From: Chrysophaeum taylorii
Lineage: Eukaryota; Sar; Pelagophyceae; Pelagomonadales; Pelagomonadaceae
DNA length: 60,000 bases
Direction of reading: 5' to 3'
NCBI GenBank assembly: GCA_029834535.1
Contig: JAQMWT010000142.1
Coordinates: forward strand, 1-60,000
Part shown: in pieces, positions 1 to 8,701 of the stretch
Numbering within the stretch: position 1 is the stretch's first letter
How the letters are laid out: each line of letters opens with the position of its first letter
Notes under the pieces: model-generated
Seen by the model: only the letters and a program-made list of their open reading frames with translations
The model's database searches: none
What the model was told of the DNA's origin: nothing
Made by a program: the position numbers and the translations under genes

Positions 1-222
1 GGATCGGGAGAAGAAAGTGAAAGTGAGTACGAAGAGTTGACAAAATGAAAGTTCACTTGAATAAGTGAAGTGAATTAGTGATTAATCATTTAGTGAAAAT
101 GCAACGCTGAAAAAAACCCTCGTGCGGCATTTTACAATTCGGAAGCGTGGTAAGGGCTAGGGGTGATTGATTAAAAGCAAGACGTATGCCTGACACGACG
201 TAGATTTTGCGGCGAGCCGACG

Positions 223-879
223 ATGTTCCGGTGGTTTCTCGGTGGTCGGCAAAAGCAGACGCAGACGCCGTCCGACCCGCCGCAGGAGGTGCGTCGCGAA
301 TAGTCGTCGTGATGTGTCGGCAGACGGCGGAAGAGGAAGAGTATCGACGGCTTATGTCGAGGCTAGCGATACGTCGACTGATCGTCGAGGTGAAAGGCCC
401 CGAGCTCGACCGGGTACGCGTAATGGGCGTCGCCACCCGAGTTACGTGCAGGCCTTGGCCGAAGACGCCGTGCGCGAAGCGAGGAGTGCGGCAGCGCTGC
501 GGGGGGAAGTCCTGGTCGAGGACCCGGGCTACAACGACTCGGACGTCGAGACCGATGCCCTTGTCTACTATTCCGAAAAAAAGGCGGACGTCCTCAGACA
601 CCGTCGCCGACGTCCGCCGGCGCCGCCAGATGATGTGAGTTTGGGTCGATTCTTGAGTTCATGTCTTTCGCGTAGGAAACGAAGCCGTCGCGAGACGAGG
701 ACCGCCCGCCGAGATTCTTCCTCGCCGCATCCCGCGCCCTCGTTCTCGTCCTCCTGGTCACGCTGTGCGCCCGACGCTTCTTCAACCGACAGGCGTCGTC
801 GTCGCCTCGCGTCGACGTCGCGAGCAGCGATCAGGCTCATCTCAACCAAGGCCGACCTGTTAAATCCGCAGGCCCGTGA
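223..879 (+). CDS. Small predicted single-pass membrane protein, four exons
   Basis: I do not recognise this protein. The model joins 223-288, 324-413, 452-634 and 676-879, giving about 180 aa. All three introns are tiny (35, 38 and 41 bp) with GTGCGT, GTACGC and GTGAGT donors and CAG or TAG acceptors, and each removes a frame change or an in-frame stop. The N-terminal half is charged, with an acidic stretch (AEEEEYRRL) and an Asp/Tyr-rich segment. Exon 4 carries a hydrophobic run (FFLAASRALVLVLLVTLC) followed by arginines, which looks like one transmembrane helix near the C-terminus. The 3' end is uncertain: a further exon could use the Trp-rich frame beginning at 894 and ending at the TGA at 981. 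Evidence is splice-site logic only; no domain match is visible. Confidence 0.45.
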
Positions 880-1212
880 CGCGGCGCGCCGAGATGTCGT
901 TCTGGTGGTGCTGGTGGATGCGCAACGGCATGGCGGCGAACGAACGACCCAGCGACCTTGTCCGCCCAGGATCGGATCCATGAGATGTAGTAGGAAGGAG
1001 GCACCGAGTGAGGGACGTCACCACTTTCAGAGACGACGACGACGACGACGACGACGACAACAACGCTTTTGAGGTGCGAGGCAGTTTTATTTATAGCAGT
1101 AGTAGTAAAATGAGCATCGTCTGTGGTCGAAAGCGAGCGCGCGGCTTATATTATAATCCTCCCTCCTGTGTGTCAGAATTGCAAAACGACACCATATGCA
1201 GTAGAGAGCCCG
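880..1212. other. Convergent intergenic stretch
   Basis: No supported gene. It contains a short GAC-rich run near 1033-1062 and lies between two converging genes. Arginine-rich open frames here come from the trinucleotide repeat. Confidence 0.6.
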
Positions 1213-2487
1213 TTAGCACTGTGTGCCGAGGCCACCGACGTTGCCGAAGGACTGTCGTGACCGGAAGCAGGACTCGTACCAAGGTTTGTCGGTCTTGGAG
1301 GCACGGGGCCTTGGGGCGTGGTGTGCCTTGCTTCCAATGCAGTGCCAGTGTTCTGCGGTGACGGTCTTGCAGGGGTTGGCAATGCGGTACCCCGAACGGA
1401 GAAAGAATGTGGCGGCGCAGGCCTCGGCGTGGAGCATGTTCATGTAGATGTGGGAATCATCTGTCGAAGGGGGGGTGAGGGTCTGGTAGTTGGCGTCGGC
1501 GACGAGGGGGGCGCGGAAGACGAAGACGTCCCAGGAGACGCCGTAGTTCCGGCTCCAAAAGTCGCAGTGGCCGCGAATCGGGAGGGCATCGGTGTCTTCG
1601 TCGTGCGGCGAGGAGGTCGGCTTGCACTCGCGCACCCCGTAGGCACCGGTGGGCGCCGAGACGGAGAGCGCGAGGACGAGACCGCTCGAGCCGTCGCGGG
1701 GCTCGAAGTGGCGCGGATCGAGACGGCCGGCGTGGCGGAGGACGACGTCGGCGTTGGCCAAAGCAACGAGGTTGCCCTCATCAAACCGGTTGCTGTGTCG
1801 AATGAGGTCGAGGTAGGACGGTTGCCTTCCGAAGACCTCTGCCGTAATCTTCGTCGCGTCCATCGACGTCGCATCAAAACCGCGACGCCTTTGGATCTCG
1901 GCGACCTTTTCGCGGAGCTGCGTCGTCGCGTCGTCGTCGGCGACGTCCACCAGCACGTGGACCGCGTCGATCTGCGGAGATTTCGTGTTTTCGGCAATCG
2001 CGAGAGCGGACTCGATCGCGTGCAGACAACGGAGCTGTCGCGCCCGGGTCTCGTATTCGCACTCGACGTCGACGGGCAGCCGGGGCATCGAGGTGAGGAT
2101 CGTCAAGAAACGGTCGTTCCGCGCGCGCGCATCGCACACGCGATTCACGCCCTCGTCGAATCGCCGCACGAGAACGCGACCGTAAGCGTTCCACTCGCAC
2201 TGGCGCCGAGCGAACGAATCGCAGAACTGGTGCTCGCACTCGAGCGAGTCCCACTCGACAGCGTCCGTCTCTGACAAGTTCCCGTACGTCCGCATCGGCA
2301 CCGCGCGCGCTTGCAGCATCGCGCGCTGGCACCACCGAAACCTCGGAAGCGGCGTCGCGTTGAGCGCGGAGGGGCTCAGCGACACCGCCTCCTCGTACTC
2401 CACGACGAGGCGAGCCTCGTGGTCCAGCCGCACGCCGTTCCAATTCTTTCGCCGGCACATTCCAACCTTCACCACCAGGACGAACAT
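1213..2487 (-). CDS. Secreted glycosyltransferase-like protein, copy 2 of a tandem pair
   Basis: A 424-aa protein paralogous to its upstream neighbour (2568-4070). Both share the same blocks in order: WCQRA, a FGRQPSYLDL or GGQPSYLDL block, LVALANADVV, LALSVSAPTGAY, RGHCDFWSRNYGVSWD, NMLHAEACAA, NPCKTVTAEHWHCIG, and a final FGNVGGLGTQC. The QPSYLDL plus NAD(V)V combination resembles the 'RPT..dlf' and 'SNADI' blocks of uncharacterised GT-A-like sugar transferases, with Asp as a candidate metal or nucleotide-sugar ligand. The conserved cysteines suit a secreted or Golgi-lumen protein. I chose the Met at 2487 because it precedes a short hydrophobic segment (MFVLVVKVGMC); the open frame beyond it, to 3021, only mirrors the upstream gene. 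Substrate is unknown. Confidence 0.75.
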   Translation of the reverse strand: MFVLVVKVGMCRRKNWNGVRLDHEARLVVEYEEAVSLSPSALNATPLPRFRWCQRAMLQARAVPMRTYGNLSETDAVEWDSLECEHQFCDSFARRQCEWNAYGRVLVRRFDEGVNRVCDARARNDRFLTILTSMPRLPVDVECEYETRARQLRCLHAIESALAIAENTKSPQIDAVHVLVDVADDDATTQLREKVAEIQRRRGFDATSMDATKITAEVFGRQPSYLDLIRHSNRFDEGNLVALANADVVLRHAGRLDPRHFEPRDGSSGLVLALSVSAPTGAYGVRECKPTSSPHDEDTDALPIRGHCDFWSRNYGVSWDVFVFRAPLVADANYQTLTPPSTDDSHIYMNMLHAEACAATFFLRSGYRIANPCKTVTAEHWHCIGSKAHHAPRPRASKTDKPWYESCFRSRQSFGNVGGLGTQC

Positions 2488-2567
2488 AATATCGATCAGC
2501 TGTCGTCGTCGTCGTCGTCGTGTCATCCGTAGTAGTGTGTGTTCCCTTCTTCTTCGGTTTTTTTTCC

Positions 2568-4070
2568 TCAGCAGAGCGTCCCACGACCACCCACTTGGCC
2601 AAAGGCGTCCATCGTGCCAGAACAGCGACCGAGCCAGCCGGCGGTGCCCTTGGGGGCGACGTGGTGCATCTTGCGCTGCCCCATGCAGTGCCAGTGCTCG
2701 GCAACGATGGTCTTGCAGGGGTTGTTGAGGCTGTAGCCCGCCTTGAGGAGAAACTTTGCCGCGCAGCCCTCGGCGTGGAGGGCGTTCATGTAGGCCGGGG
2801 CCATGCCGGGGGGGGGGGTGAGGAGGGTGTAGTTGAGGTAGCGGGGATTGAGGGGCGCTTTGAAAAAAAAAGCGTCCCACGAGACTGCGTAATTCCGGCT
2901 CCAGAAGGCGCAGTGACCTCGCATGACGCCGTCGGCCTCGGCGCAGGCTTGCTCGGCGTAGGTGCCCGACGGTTCGGAGACGCTGATGACGAGAGCTAAA
3001 GTCTCGTTGTCGGATCGCCACTCGAACTCGGCAGAGTCGAGGTATTCGAGGCCGCGGAAGACGACGTCGGCGTTGGCGAGGGCGACGACGCCCTCGAGCC
3101 TCAGGCTCGCGTACTGGAAGAGGTCGAGGTACGATGGCTGGCCGCCGTACACCTCGGCGGTGACTTTAGCGACGTCCCTCCATGCGACTTGCTCGTCGAG
3201 AAGCGCGTTGTAGTGCGTGTGGCTCGCGTGGATCGCCCGTCGCAGCCATCGCGAGACGCTCTTGCCATCGTGGTCCGGTTCGCCCGGTTCCTCGACAAAG
3301 TCGAGAAGGACGCGCACGCTCTTGACGCGCGGGTTTTTAGCGTTGGCGCCGAGCGCGAGCAACATCTCGAGGAGGTGGTAGCACGTATCTTTCTGGGCGT
3401 TGAGACAGGCGTAGTCTCGCGGCAGGAACGGCAAGGTCGTCAGGAGCGTCACCTCGGCGGCACTTGACGCGCGTCGTCGACACCTGTCGTTCACGCTCGC
3501 GTCGTACCGCTCTGTCAGCCTCCTCCCGTACGTGGTCCAACGGCACGTTTTGTAGTCCGCGCGGTTCGTCCGCGACGGCCGGGGGGGCTCGACGGGCTCG
3601 TCGTCGGTTACCGCGACCGAAAGACCGCGGCGGCTCTTCGTGCTGCTACCCTGCCTTATTACTCCCCCGGGACGCGTCCGATTGTGCCTCGAATGGTGTT
3701 TGCCCCTCGCCTTGGTCGCGTCGTCGCGCGGGTTGATCGGCACCCCGATCGGCCTCTCCGTGACGTTAAGGCAGAACTGGTACACGCATCCGAAGTGATT
3801 CCACCGCTGGAAGTCGGACACCGACAAGTTTCCCCACGTCCGCAGTGGCACGACACGGCCTTGCGTGAACGCGCGCTGGCACCACCCAAAGGCGCTTCGG
3901 CTCGTGTTTTTGATGACGCGCGGCGAGAGCTGAGCTGCTTCGTCGTAGTCCATGACGAGTCGACTCCGGTAATTGATGTCGTGGGGGTTCCGGACCCGAC
4001 CCTTCGAGGAGACCCCCACTATCGCCACCACCCACCACGACCGAAACCTTGTCGTTGGGGAAAATCTCAT
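2568..4070 (-). CDS. Secreted glycosyltransferase-like protein, copy 1 of a tandem pair
   Basis: A 500-aa single-exon protein with an N-terminal hydrophobic anchor or signal (RFRSWWVVAIVGVSS). It shares every conserved block with the protein at 1213-2487, including GGQPSYLDL, VVALANADVVF, RGHCAFWSRNYAVSWD, NALHAEGCAAKF, NPCKTIVAEHWHCMG and the C-terminal GQVGGRGTLC. Copy 1 carries an extra basic, low-complexity insertion of roughly 70 residues after the first block. The two copies lie head to tail 80 bp apart, so they are a tandem duplication. Sequence divergence is high, with only the blocks conserved, so the duplication is old. The GT-A-like assignment is inferred from the NAD-type motif; a non-catalytic role is possible. 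Confidence 0.75.
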   Translation of the reverse strand: MRFSPTTRFRSWWVVAIVGVSSKGRVRNPHDINYRSRLVMDYDEAAQLSPRVIKNTSRSAFGWCQRAFTQGRVVPLRTWGNLSVSDFQRWNHFGCVYQFCLNVTERPIGVPINPRDDATKARGKHHSRHNRTRPGGVIRQGSSTKSRRGLSVAVTDDEPVEPPRPSRTNRADYKTCRWTTYGRRLTERYDASVNDRCRRRASSAAEVTLLTTLPFLPRDYACLNAQKDTCYHLLEMLLALGANAKNPRVKSVRVLLDFVEEPGEPDHDGKSVSRWLRRAIHASHTHYNALLDEQVAWRDVAKVTAEVYGGQPSYLDLFQYASLRLEGVVALANADVVFRGLEYLDSAEFEWRSDNETLALVISVSEPSGTYAEQACAEADGVMRGHCAFWSRNYAVSWDAFFFKAPLNPRYLNYTLLTPPPGMAPAYMNALHAEGCAAKFLLKAGYSLNNPCKTIVAEHWHCMGQRKMHHVAPKGTAGWLGRCSGTMDAFGQVGGRGTLC

Positions 4071-4154
4071 TGTGCTTTATTTTATTTTATTTTATTCGAT
4101 TCGAAAGGAGGGTAAGCCGCCGCCTCCCTTTCGTTGGGGGCCGTCGAAGATAAG
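4071..4154. promoter_or_regulatory. Short bidirectional promoter region
   Basis: Only 84 bp separate the start codons of the divergent glycosyltransferase-like gene and SF3B4. The interval has a T/A-rich run of TTTTA repeats at 4078-4099, unlike the GC-rich surroundings. A shared promoter is inferred from the spacing. Confidence 0.4.
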
Positions 4155-5111
4155 ATGATGTCGGCGACGGGTCCCATCGACCAGCGGAACCAGGATGCGA
4201 CATGTTACGTGGGGAACCTCGACGAACAGCTGTCGGAGGAACTGCTGTGGGAGATGATGCTCCAGGCGGGTCCCGTCGTCAATGTGCACATGCCGCGGGA
4301 CAAGGTGACGGGATCGCACCAGGGCTACGGGTTCGTCGAGTTTCGATCCGAGGAAGACGCCGACTATGCGCTCAAGGTGATGAACATGGTGAAGCTTTTT
4401 GGCAAGCCGATCCGGGTCAACAAGGCGTCGCAGGACAAGAAGACGCTCGAGGTTGGGGCAAATCTCTTCGTCGGAGGCCTCGACCCCGACGTCGACGAGA
4501 AGATGCTCTACGATACCTTCTCGGCCTTTGGGACCATCACCGAGACCCCTAAGGTTATGCGTGACCCCGACACGGGCAACTCCAAGGGCTACGGCTTTGT
4601 GTCGTACGATTCGTTCGAGGCGTCGGACCTCGCGATCGAGTGTATGCACAACCAGTACTTGTGCAACAAGCAGATCCAGGTCCAGTACGCCTTCAAAAAG
4701 GATTCCAAGACGGAACGACACGGTTCGCAAGCCGAGCGACTCCTCGCGGCGAACAACCCCCTCAAGATAAGGCCGAACACCATGTTTTCTGCCGGTCAGG
4801 CTTCTGCTGCGTTCGGGGCCCCGCCGCCCCCCCCGCCCCCCCAGTCGGCCTCGCTCGCCTCGATGGGGGGTCCAGCCTACGGCATGATCGCCCCGCCCCC
4901 GCCGCCGCCACCCCCGCCGGCGATGCCCGCCCAAATGCCGCCGCCCCCGCCGCCCGGAGGCCTGGTCCCGCCCCCCCCGCCGCCGATGATGATGCCACCG
5001 CCGCCCCCGCCGGGCGGTATGCTCGCAGGCATGGTCATGCCCCCGCCCCCACCACCGAGCATGCCGGTGATGATGCCTCCGCCGCCGCCGCCGCCGCCAC
5101 CACCTCGATGA
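4155..5111 (+). CDS. SF3B4: Splicing factor 3B subunit 4 (SAP49-like), two RRMs
   Basis: A 318-aa subunit of the U2 snRNP SF3b complex, which helps tether U2 to the pre-mRNA branch site in the nucleus. Two RNA-recognition motifs lie at about residues 15-93 and 102-181, with RNP1 octamers HQGYGFVEF and KGYGFVSY and RNP2-like CYVGNL and LFVGGL. The linker [13 protein letters not shown] and the segment ending in [12 protein letters not shown] are typical of SF3B4. After residue 210 comes a Pro/Met/Gly-rich tail with long proline runs, also typical. The start is the ATG pair at 4155; the open frame extends upstream only through a TTG. No intron is needed. Confidence 0.96.
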   Translation: MMSATGPIDQRNQDATCYVGNLDEQLSEELLWEMMLQAGPVVNVHMPRDKVTGSHQGYGFVEFRSEEDADYALKVMNMVKLFGKPIRVNKASQDKKTLEVGANLFVGGLDPDVDEKMLYDTFSAFGTITETPKVMRDPDTGNSKGYGFVSYDSFEASDLAIECMHNQYLCNKQIQVQYAFKKDSKTERHGSQAERLLAANNPLKIRPNTMFSAGQASAAFGAPPPPPPPQSASLASMGGPAYGMIAPPPPPPPPPAMPAQMPPPPPPGGLVPPPPPPMMMPPPPPPGGMLAGMVMPPPPPPSMPVMMPPPPPPPPPPR

Positions 5112-5369
5112 TGCTCATCATGGTGTGCCTGCCGAGACTAATAATAATAATAAATTGGTGCCTGCCCGCCATTTTTTTGAGAAATAAAATTACGACGACG
5201 AACGAGGGGCCCTCCCTCCCTACCTACCTACCTACCTACCTTACCCGCAATAAGTGAAGTAGAAACCCCCCACGTGTGGATAATAATCCATCATGTGGTG
5301 GAAGTTGTGCTCGCGATGAGACGAGGTCTCGTCGGCGCGTGTCGTCGTCGTCGGGTGTTAATTCTTCCG

Positions 5370-5370
5370 T

Positions 5371-5407
<37 letters not shown>
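5370..5407. repeat. (TGT)n microsatellite in the VPS52 leader
   Basis: About 12 uninterrupted TGT units lie roughly 40 bp upstream of the VPS52 start codon. A run of CTAC units also occurs at 5217-5240. Confidence 0.9.
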
Positions 5408-5443
5408 AAAGAGAAATCGTTTTTTTGATGGTGATTTGAGACG

Positions 5444-7546
5444 ATGATGCTGGAGCTGGAGGCGTCGAGTTTTGCGGCTGACCTCGCCGAGAGTCTGGAA
5501 AAAGATCCGATAATCGCCGAGGCGCTGCAGCGGCAGGTGTCGCTGAAGGACTACTCGAAGCAGGTCGAAGAGGAGCTAGCCGTGGTGGAGGCGGAGAGCG
5601 TGCAGGACTACGTGGAGCAGTCGTCGCGCGTGGCGAGGCTGCACGAACAGATGCGCGAGTGCGACGAGGGCCTCGAGGCGATGCAGGAGACGCTCGGCGC
5701 GTTCGGGCGGCAGCTCGGCGGGCTGGCCGAGGAGGTGCGTCGCGTCGAGGAGGCATCGACGGCGATGACCGTCAAGCTCCGGAATCGCAAGGCGGCCGAG
5801 CGGGGCCTCGCGGGATACCTGCGGCGTCTCGTCCTGCCGAGCGACGCGGAGGAGGTCGTGGAGACGCGCGAGGTGCTGGGCGAGGTGTTCGCGTCGTATG
5901 CGGCCGTCGTCGACGCGCGGATCGACGAGCTCGGTCGCGAGCCGCGGGATACGCGGCGATTCGCGACTCCGTCGGAGACCGCCGCGGGCGAGGAGGCGAG
6001 GCGACGGCTCGAGGGGCTCAAGTCTCGGATCGTGCGGCGCGCGCGCGACGCGCTTCTCGCGTGCATCGGCGAGCTCCGGACGCTGGCGGTCTCGACGCGG
6101 TTCGGGCCGGGCAGCACCGCGCCCCCCCCCGAGCGCGCGGCGCGCGTCGCGCGGCGCGAGAAGTTGGCGCTGTACGGCGGACCGGCGATGTCGTTTCTGG
6201 AAAAGAGAGCGATGCCGATCGCGACCGAGGTCCGGAGCGCGTACGTCGACGCCGCCTCCAAGGCGCTCCAGGCGCTCCTGAAGGCGTACAACGACGAGCT
6301 CGCCAAGCACGACCTCCTGCTCGCGAACAAGCACGACCTCGTGGCCGTCGAGGAGAGCGCGGTTAGGTCGACCGTCACGACGAGGGTGTCTCTTGCCAAG
6401 CGGGGCGACGCCTTCTCGATCGGGGACCGCGACGCCGTGCTGCGGGCCTTCGACGAGCCGGCGATCGAGGCGAGCGCGGCCCGCCGCGACAAGGTGAAAT
6501 TGCCCGTCGAAGCGCTCTTTCGGTCCTCGCTCAAGAGACTCCGGGACGCGGCAGCGTGCGAGCGGAACGTCGCCCGCGCCGTCTTCGGCGACGCCGTCGG
6601 CGAGGACGTCTTCCAGGCCGTCTTCCAGAAACCCGCCGCGGCGACGGTCGACCACCTCGAGGCGCGAGCCAAGGATTCCCACGACCTGGTCGGCCTCGCG
6701 CTCGTCGCCAAGCTCTGCGGCCTCGGCCGCGAAGAGGCCCGCGCTTCGAAATGTCCCCTCGATTCCTTCTACGACGCCTGCGACAAAATCGTCTGGCCGC
6801 GCGTCGAGGCGATCGTCGACGCCAACATAGACTCGGCCCGCAGAGCCAACCCGGCCAAGCTCGGGGGCCTCGGCGGCGTCTCTCCCCACTACGTCACGCG
6901 CAGATTCGCCGAGCTCGCCGCGGCCTCCTGCTTCATCCTCGACGACGCCCTCAAAACCCGCGTCACCGAGACGCTCCGCGACGAGGTCCTAACCCTCCTC
7001 GCGCGCCTCGCGAGCCACGAATTTTCCGACGACAAACCCAAGGACCGGGTGGTGTTTCTCGCCAATAATTACGACCAGGTTATCCTCGTCCTCGACCAGC
7101 GCCTCCGCGACCCCACGCCCCTCCGACGATTCTTCGACCATCTCCTCGCGCGCCAGCGCGACGCCTACGTCGACGCGACCCTCGACGAAAACCTCGGAGG
7201 CCTCGTCGCCTTCGTCAAGAAGACCGAGCTCGATTTCGCCAGAAAAAAAGACGGCCGTCCCCCCGACCTCGACCAACACCACGTCGAAAAACTCATCAGG
7301 GACTTCGCCGCCGCCTGGGAACCCCTCCTCGCCAAAATTAACAACGACGTCCTCGCCTCCTTCTCCAATTTCGTCAACGGCACCCAGGTCCTCAAGCAGG
7401 TCTTTACCCAGCTCCTCGTCTACTACACCCGCTTCCAGGACATTATTCGCAAGGCCTGGCGCCGACCTCCCCCCTTTGCGAAGGACCTCGTCTCCACCGC
7501 CACCATCCTCGTCGAGATTAAAAAATACACCCGTACCTTCTCCTGA
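5444..7546 (+). CDS. VPS52: VPS52, GARP/EARP tethering complex subunit
   Basis: A 700-aa single-exon protein matching the Vps52/Sac2 family. GARP tethers endosome-derived vesicles at the trans-Golgi and works with Vps51, Vps53 and Vps54. The N-terminal third holds the family signature: a coiled coil with YSKQVEEEL, QMRECDEGLEAMQETLGAF and MTVKLRNRKAAERGL. The helical C-terminal region contains ERDxxxLF-like rods and ends in a segment rich in aromatic residues (QLLVYYTRFQDIIRKAW). Its length fits the family. The start ATG at 5444 is the first in frame, and ATGATG doubles it. Codon use is extremely GC-rich. The large antisense frames over this gene are compositional. Confidence 0.9.
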   Translation: MMLELEASSFAADLAESLEKDPIIAEALQRQVSLKDYSKQVEEELAVVEAESVQDYVEQSSRVARLHEQMRECDEGLEAMQETLGAFGRQLGGLAEEVRRVEEASTAMTVKLRNRKAAERGLAGYLRRLVLPSDAEEVVETREVLGEVFASYAAVVDARIDELGREPRDTRRFATPSETAAGEEARRRLEGLKSRIVRRARDALLACIGELRTLAVSTRFGPGSTAPPPERAARVARREKLALYGGPAMSFLEKRAMPIATEVRSAYVDAASKALQALLKAYNDELAKHDLLLANKHDLVAVEESAVRSTVTTRVSLAKRGDAFSIGDRDAVLRAFDEPAIEASAARRDKVKLPVEALFRSSLKRLRDAAACERNVARAVFGDAVGEDVFQAVFQKPAAATVDHLEARAKDSHDLVGLALVAKLCGLGREEARASKCPLDSFYDACDKIVWPRVEAIVDANIDSARRANPAKLGGLGGVSPHYVTRRFAELAAASCFILDDALKTRVTETLRDEVLTLLARLASHEFSDDKPKDRVVFLANNYDQVILVLDQRLRDPTPLRRFFDHLLARQRDAYVDATLDENLGGLVAFVKKTELDFARKKDGRPPDLDQHHVEKLIRDFAAAWEPLLAKINNDVLASFSNFVNGTQVLKQVFTQLLVYYTRFQDIIRKAWRRPPPFAKDLVSTATILVEIKKYTRTFS

Positions 7547-8701
7547 CTGCTGCTGCTGCCTCTCGGTATGCTCTCTCGCTCGCCCCCTCATCAACCAACC
7601 GCCGCCGCCCAAAACTTCCGTATACTTCTTTATTGCCTTCCTCGCGACGCTTCTGCTGCTGCTGGTGGTGGTGGTGGCGGTGGTGGTGTTGCCTTACCTA
7701 CTACTACCTAGTAGTAATCCAATTTTATCCGAGCAGTTAAGTAAGTAATAATGCCCGTTTTCATTCATCTTACGGCCAACCCTCTTCATCGGACGAGGTG
7801 TCTCTAAAGGTCGACTGCTAAGAGGGGTGTGTGTGGGGGGGGGCATGAAGGAGGTGGGTGGTTTTGTGGGGTAGGAGGGATGTGCCTGACGGGCGTAGAT
7901 AGAGGTATGCGGGACCTAGTCGGGGTCATCGCCGAGTCGTGGGGCAGGCGAAGAGAGGACGGGCCCCGCCCGTAGGTCGTACGCATGCTGCCGCCGGACG
8001 TGCGTGCGACGAAGGGTGACGTCCTGCTGGGATCGGGCGGCCTGGGTGGGGCTCTTTTACCATTATAAGAACCGTGAGGTTCTAGATACGTTGTGCAAAA
8101 AGCCCACTCTGTCTACTCCTCCCTCGGTGTGGGCTCCACACATTTTTTTTAAACGGAAGAGGGAGAGGAAGCCCAGAACGATGCACATAATGTGCCAAAA
8201 AAAAAAAATTCCACATTGTGTCCAGCAATCGACGACGACGACGACACCACCACTGGCAAGACGCACGCTTCCCCCGCGGCGGCGGCGGCGGCGGCGGCTG
8301 CAGAAGTGATGAACCTCCAAACGTAGCACGCTGGCACTACTTGCCCCTTGAGCGAAGAGGGGTGCCGGCGCATTATGCCAAGGAGATAGTTCTTAGAGTA
8401 CGACGACGACCCGGGGAGAAAAAGAAAAAGAAAAACCCGCGCGTCGCGACAGCGCGCAAGACTGCAGCAGCAGCAGCAGCAGCAGCGGCAAAGAAATTCG
8501 ACGCGTTTTTATTGTCGAACGATGTCGCACGGATGACCACCACTAGGATATGTCGATACATAGGAGCACACATGAAGGCATCATCGAACAACACATAGAT
8601 TGTGCCAACGCGAGCCCGGCGCTATGCACAATGCGGGCGTTGATATGGCCAGCTTGTATGAATGTACTTCGAAGGAAGGAAGGAAGGAAGGGAGCAACAG
8701 C
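7547..8701. other. Intergenic region with simple repeats
   Basis: No gene is supported. It holds short GCT/GGT runs (7650-7690), one copy of a dispersed repeat (7803-8053), GCA and GGAA microsatellites (8465-8490 and 8672-8692), and a CGG run near 8276-8300. Confidence 0.6.
7803..8053 (+). repeat. Dispersed repeat element, copy A
   Basis: This approximately 250-bp sequence recurs in inverted orientation at 25330-25666. It starts with the core GTCGACTGCTAAGAGG, continues through TGAAGGAGGTGGGTGG and GATGTGCCTGACGGGCG, and ends near GGCCTGGGTGGGGCT. Copy B carries about 80 extra bases in the middle. Only the first roughly 70-bp core is also found at 43540 and 58870. Confidence 0.8.

Noticed and set aside
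2488..3021. N-terminal extension of the second glycosyltransferase-like open frame
   Set aside because: It reads through the last part of the upstream paralogue in another frame and is arginine/histidine-rich; a good start lies at 2487.
4092..4934. 280-codon minus-strand frame over SF3B4
   Set aside because: Antisense shadow of a strongly recognised gene.
5576..6889. 437-codon minus-strand frame over VPS52
   Set aside because: GC-rich antisense shadow with skewed Arg/Gly/Leu composition and no domain.
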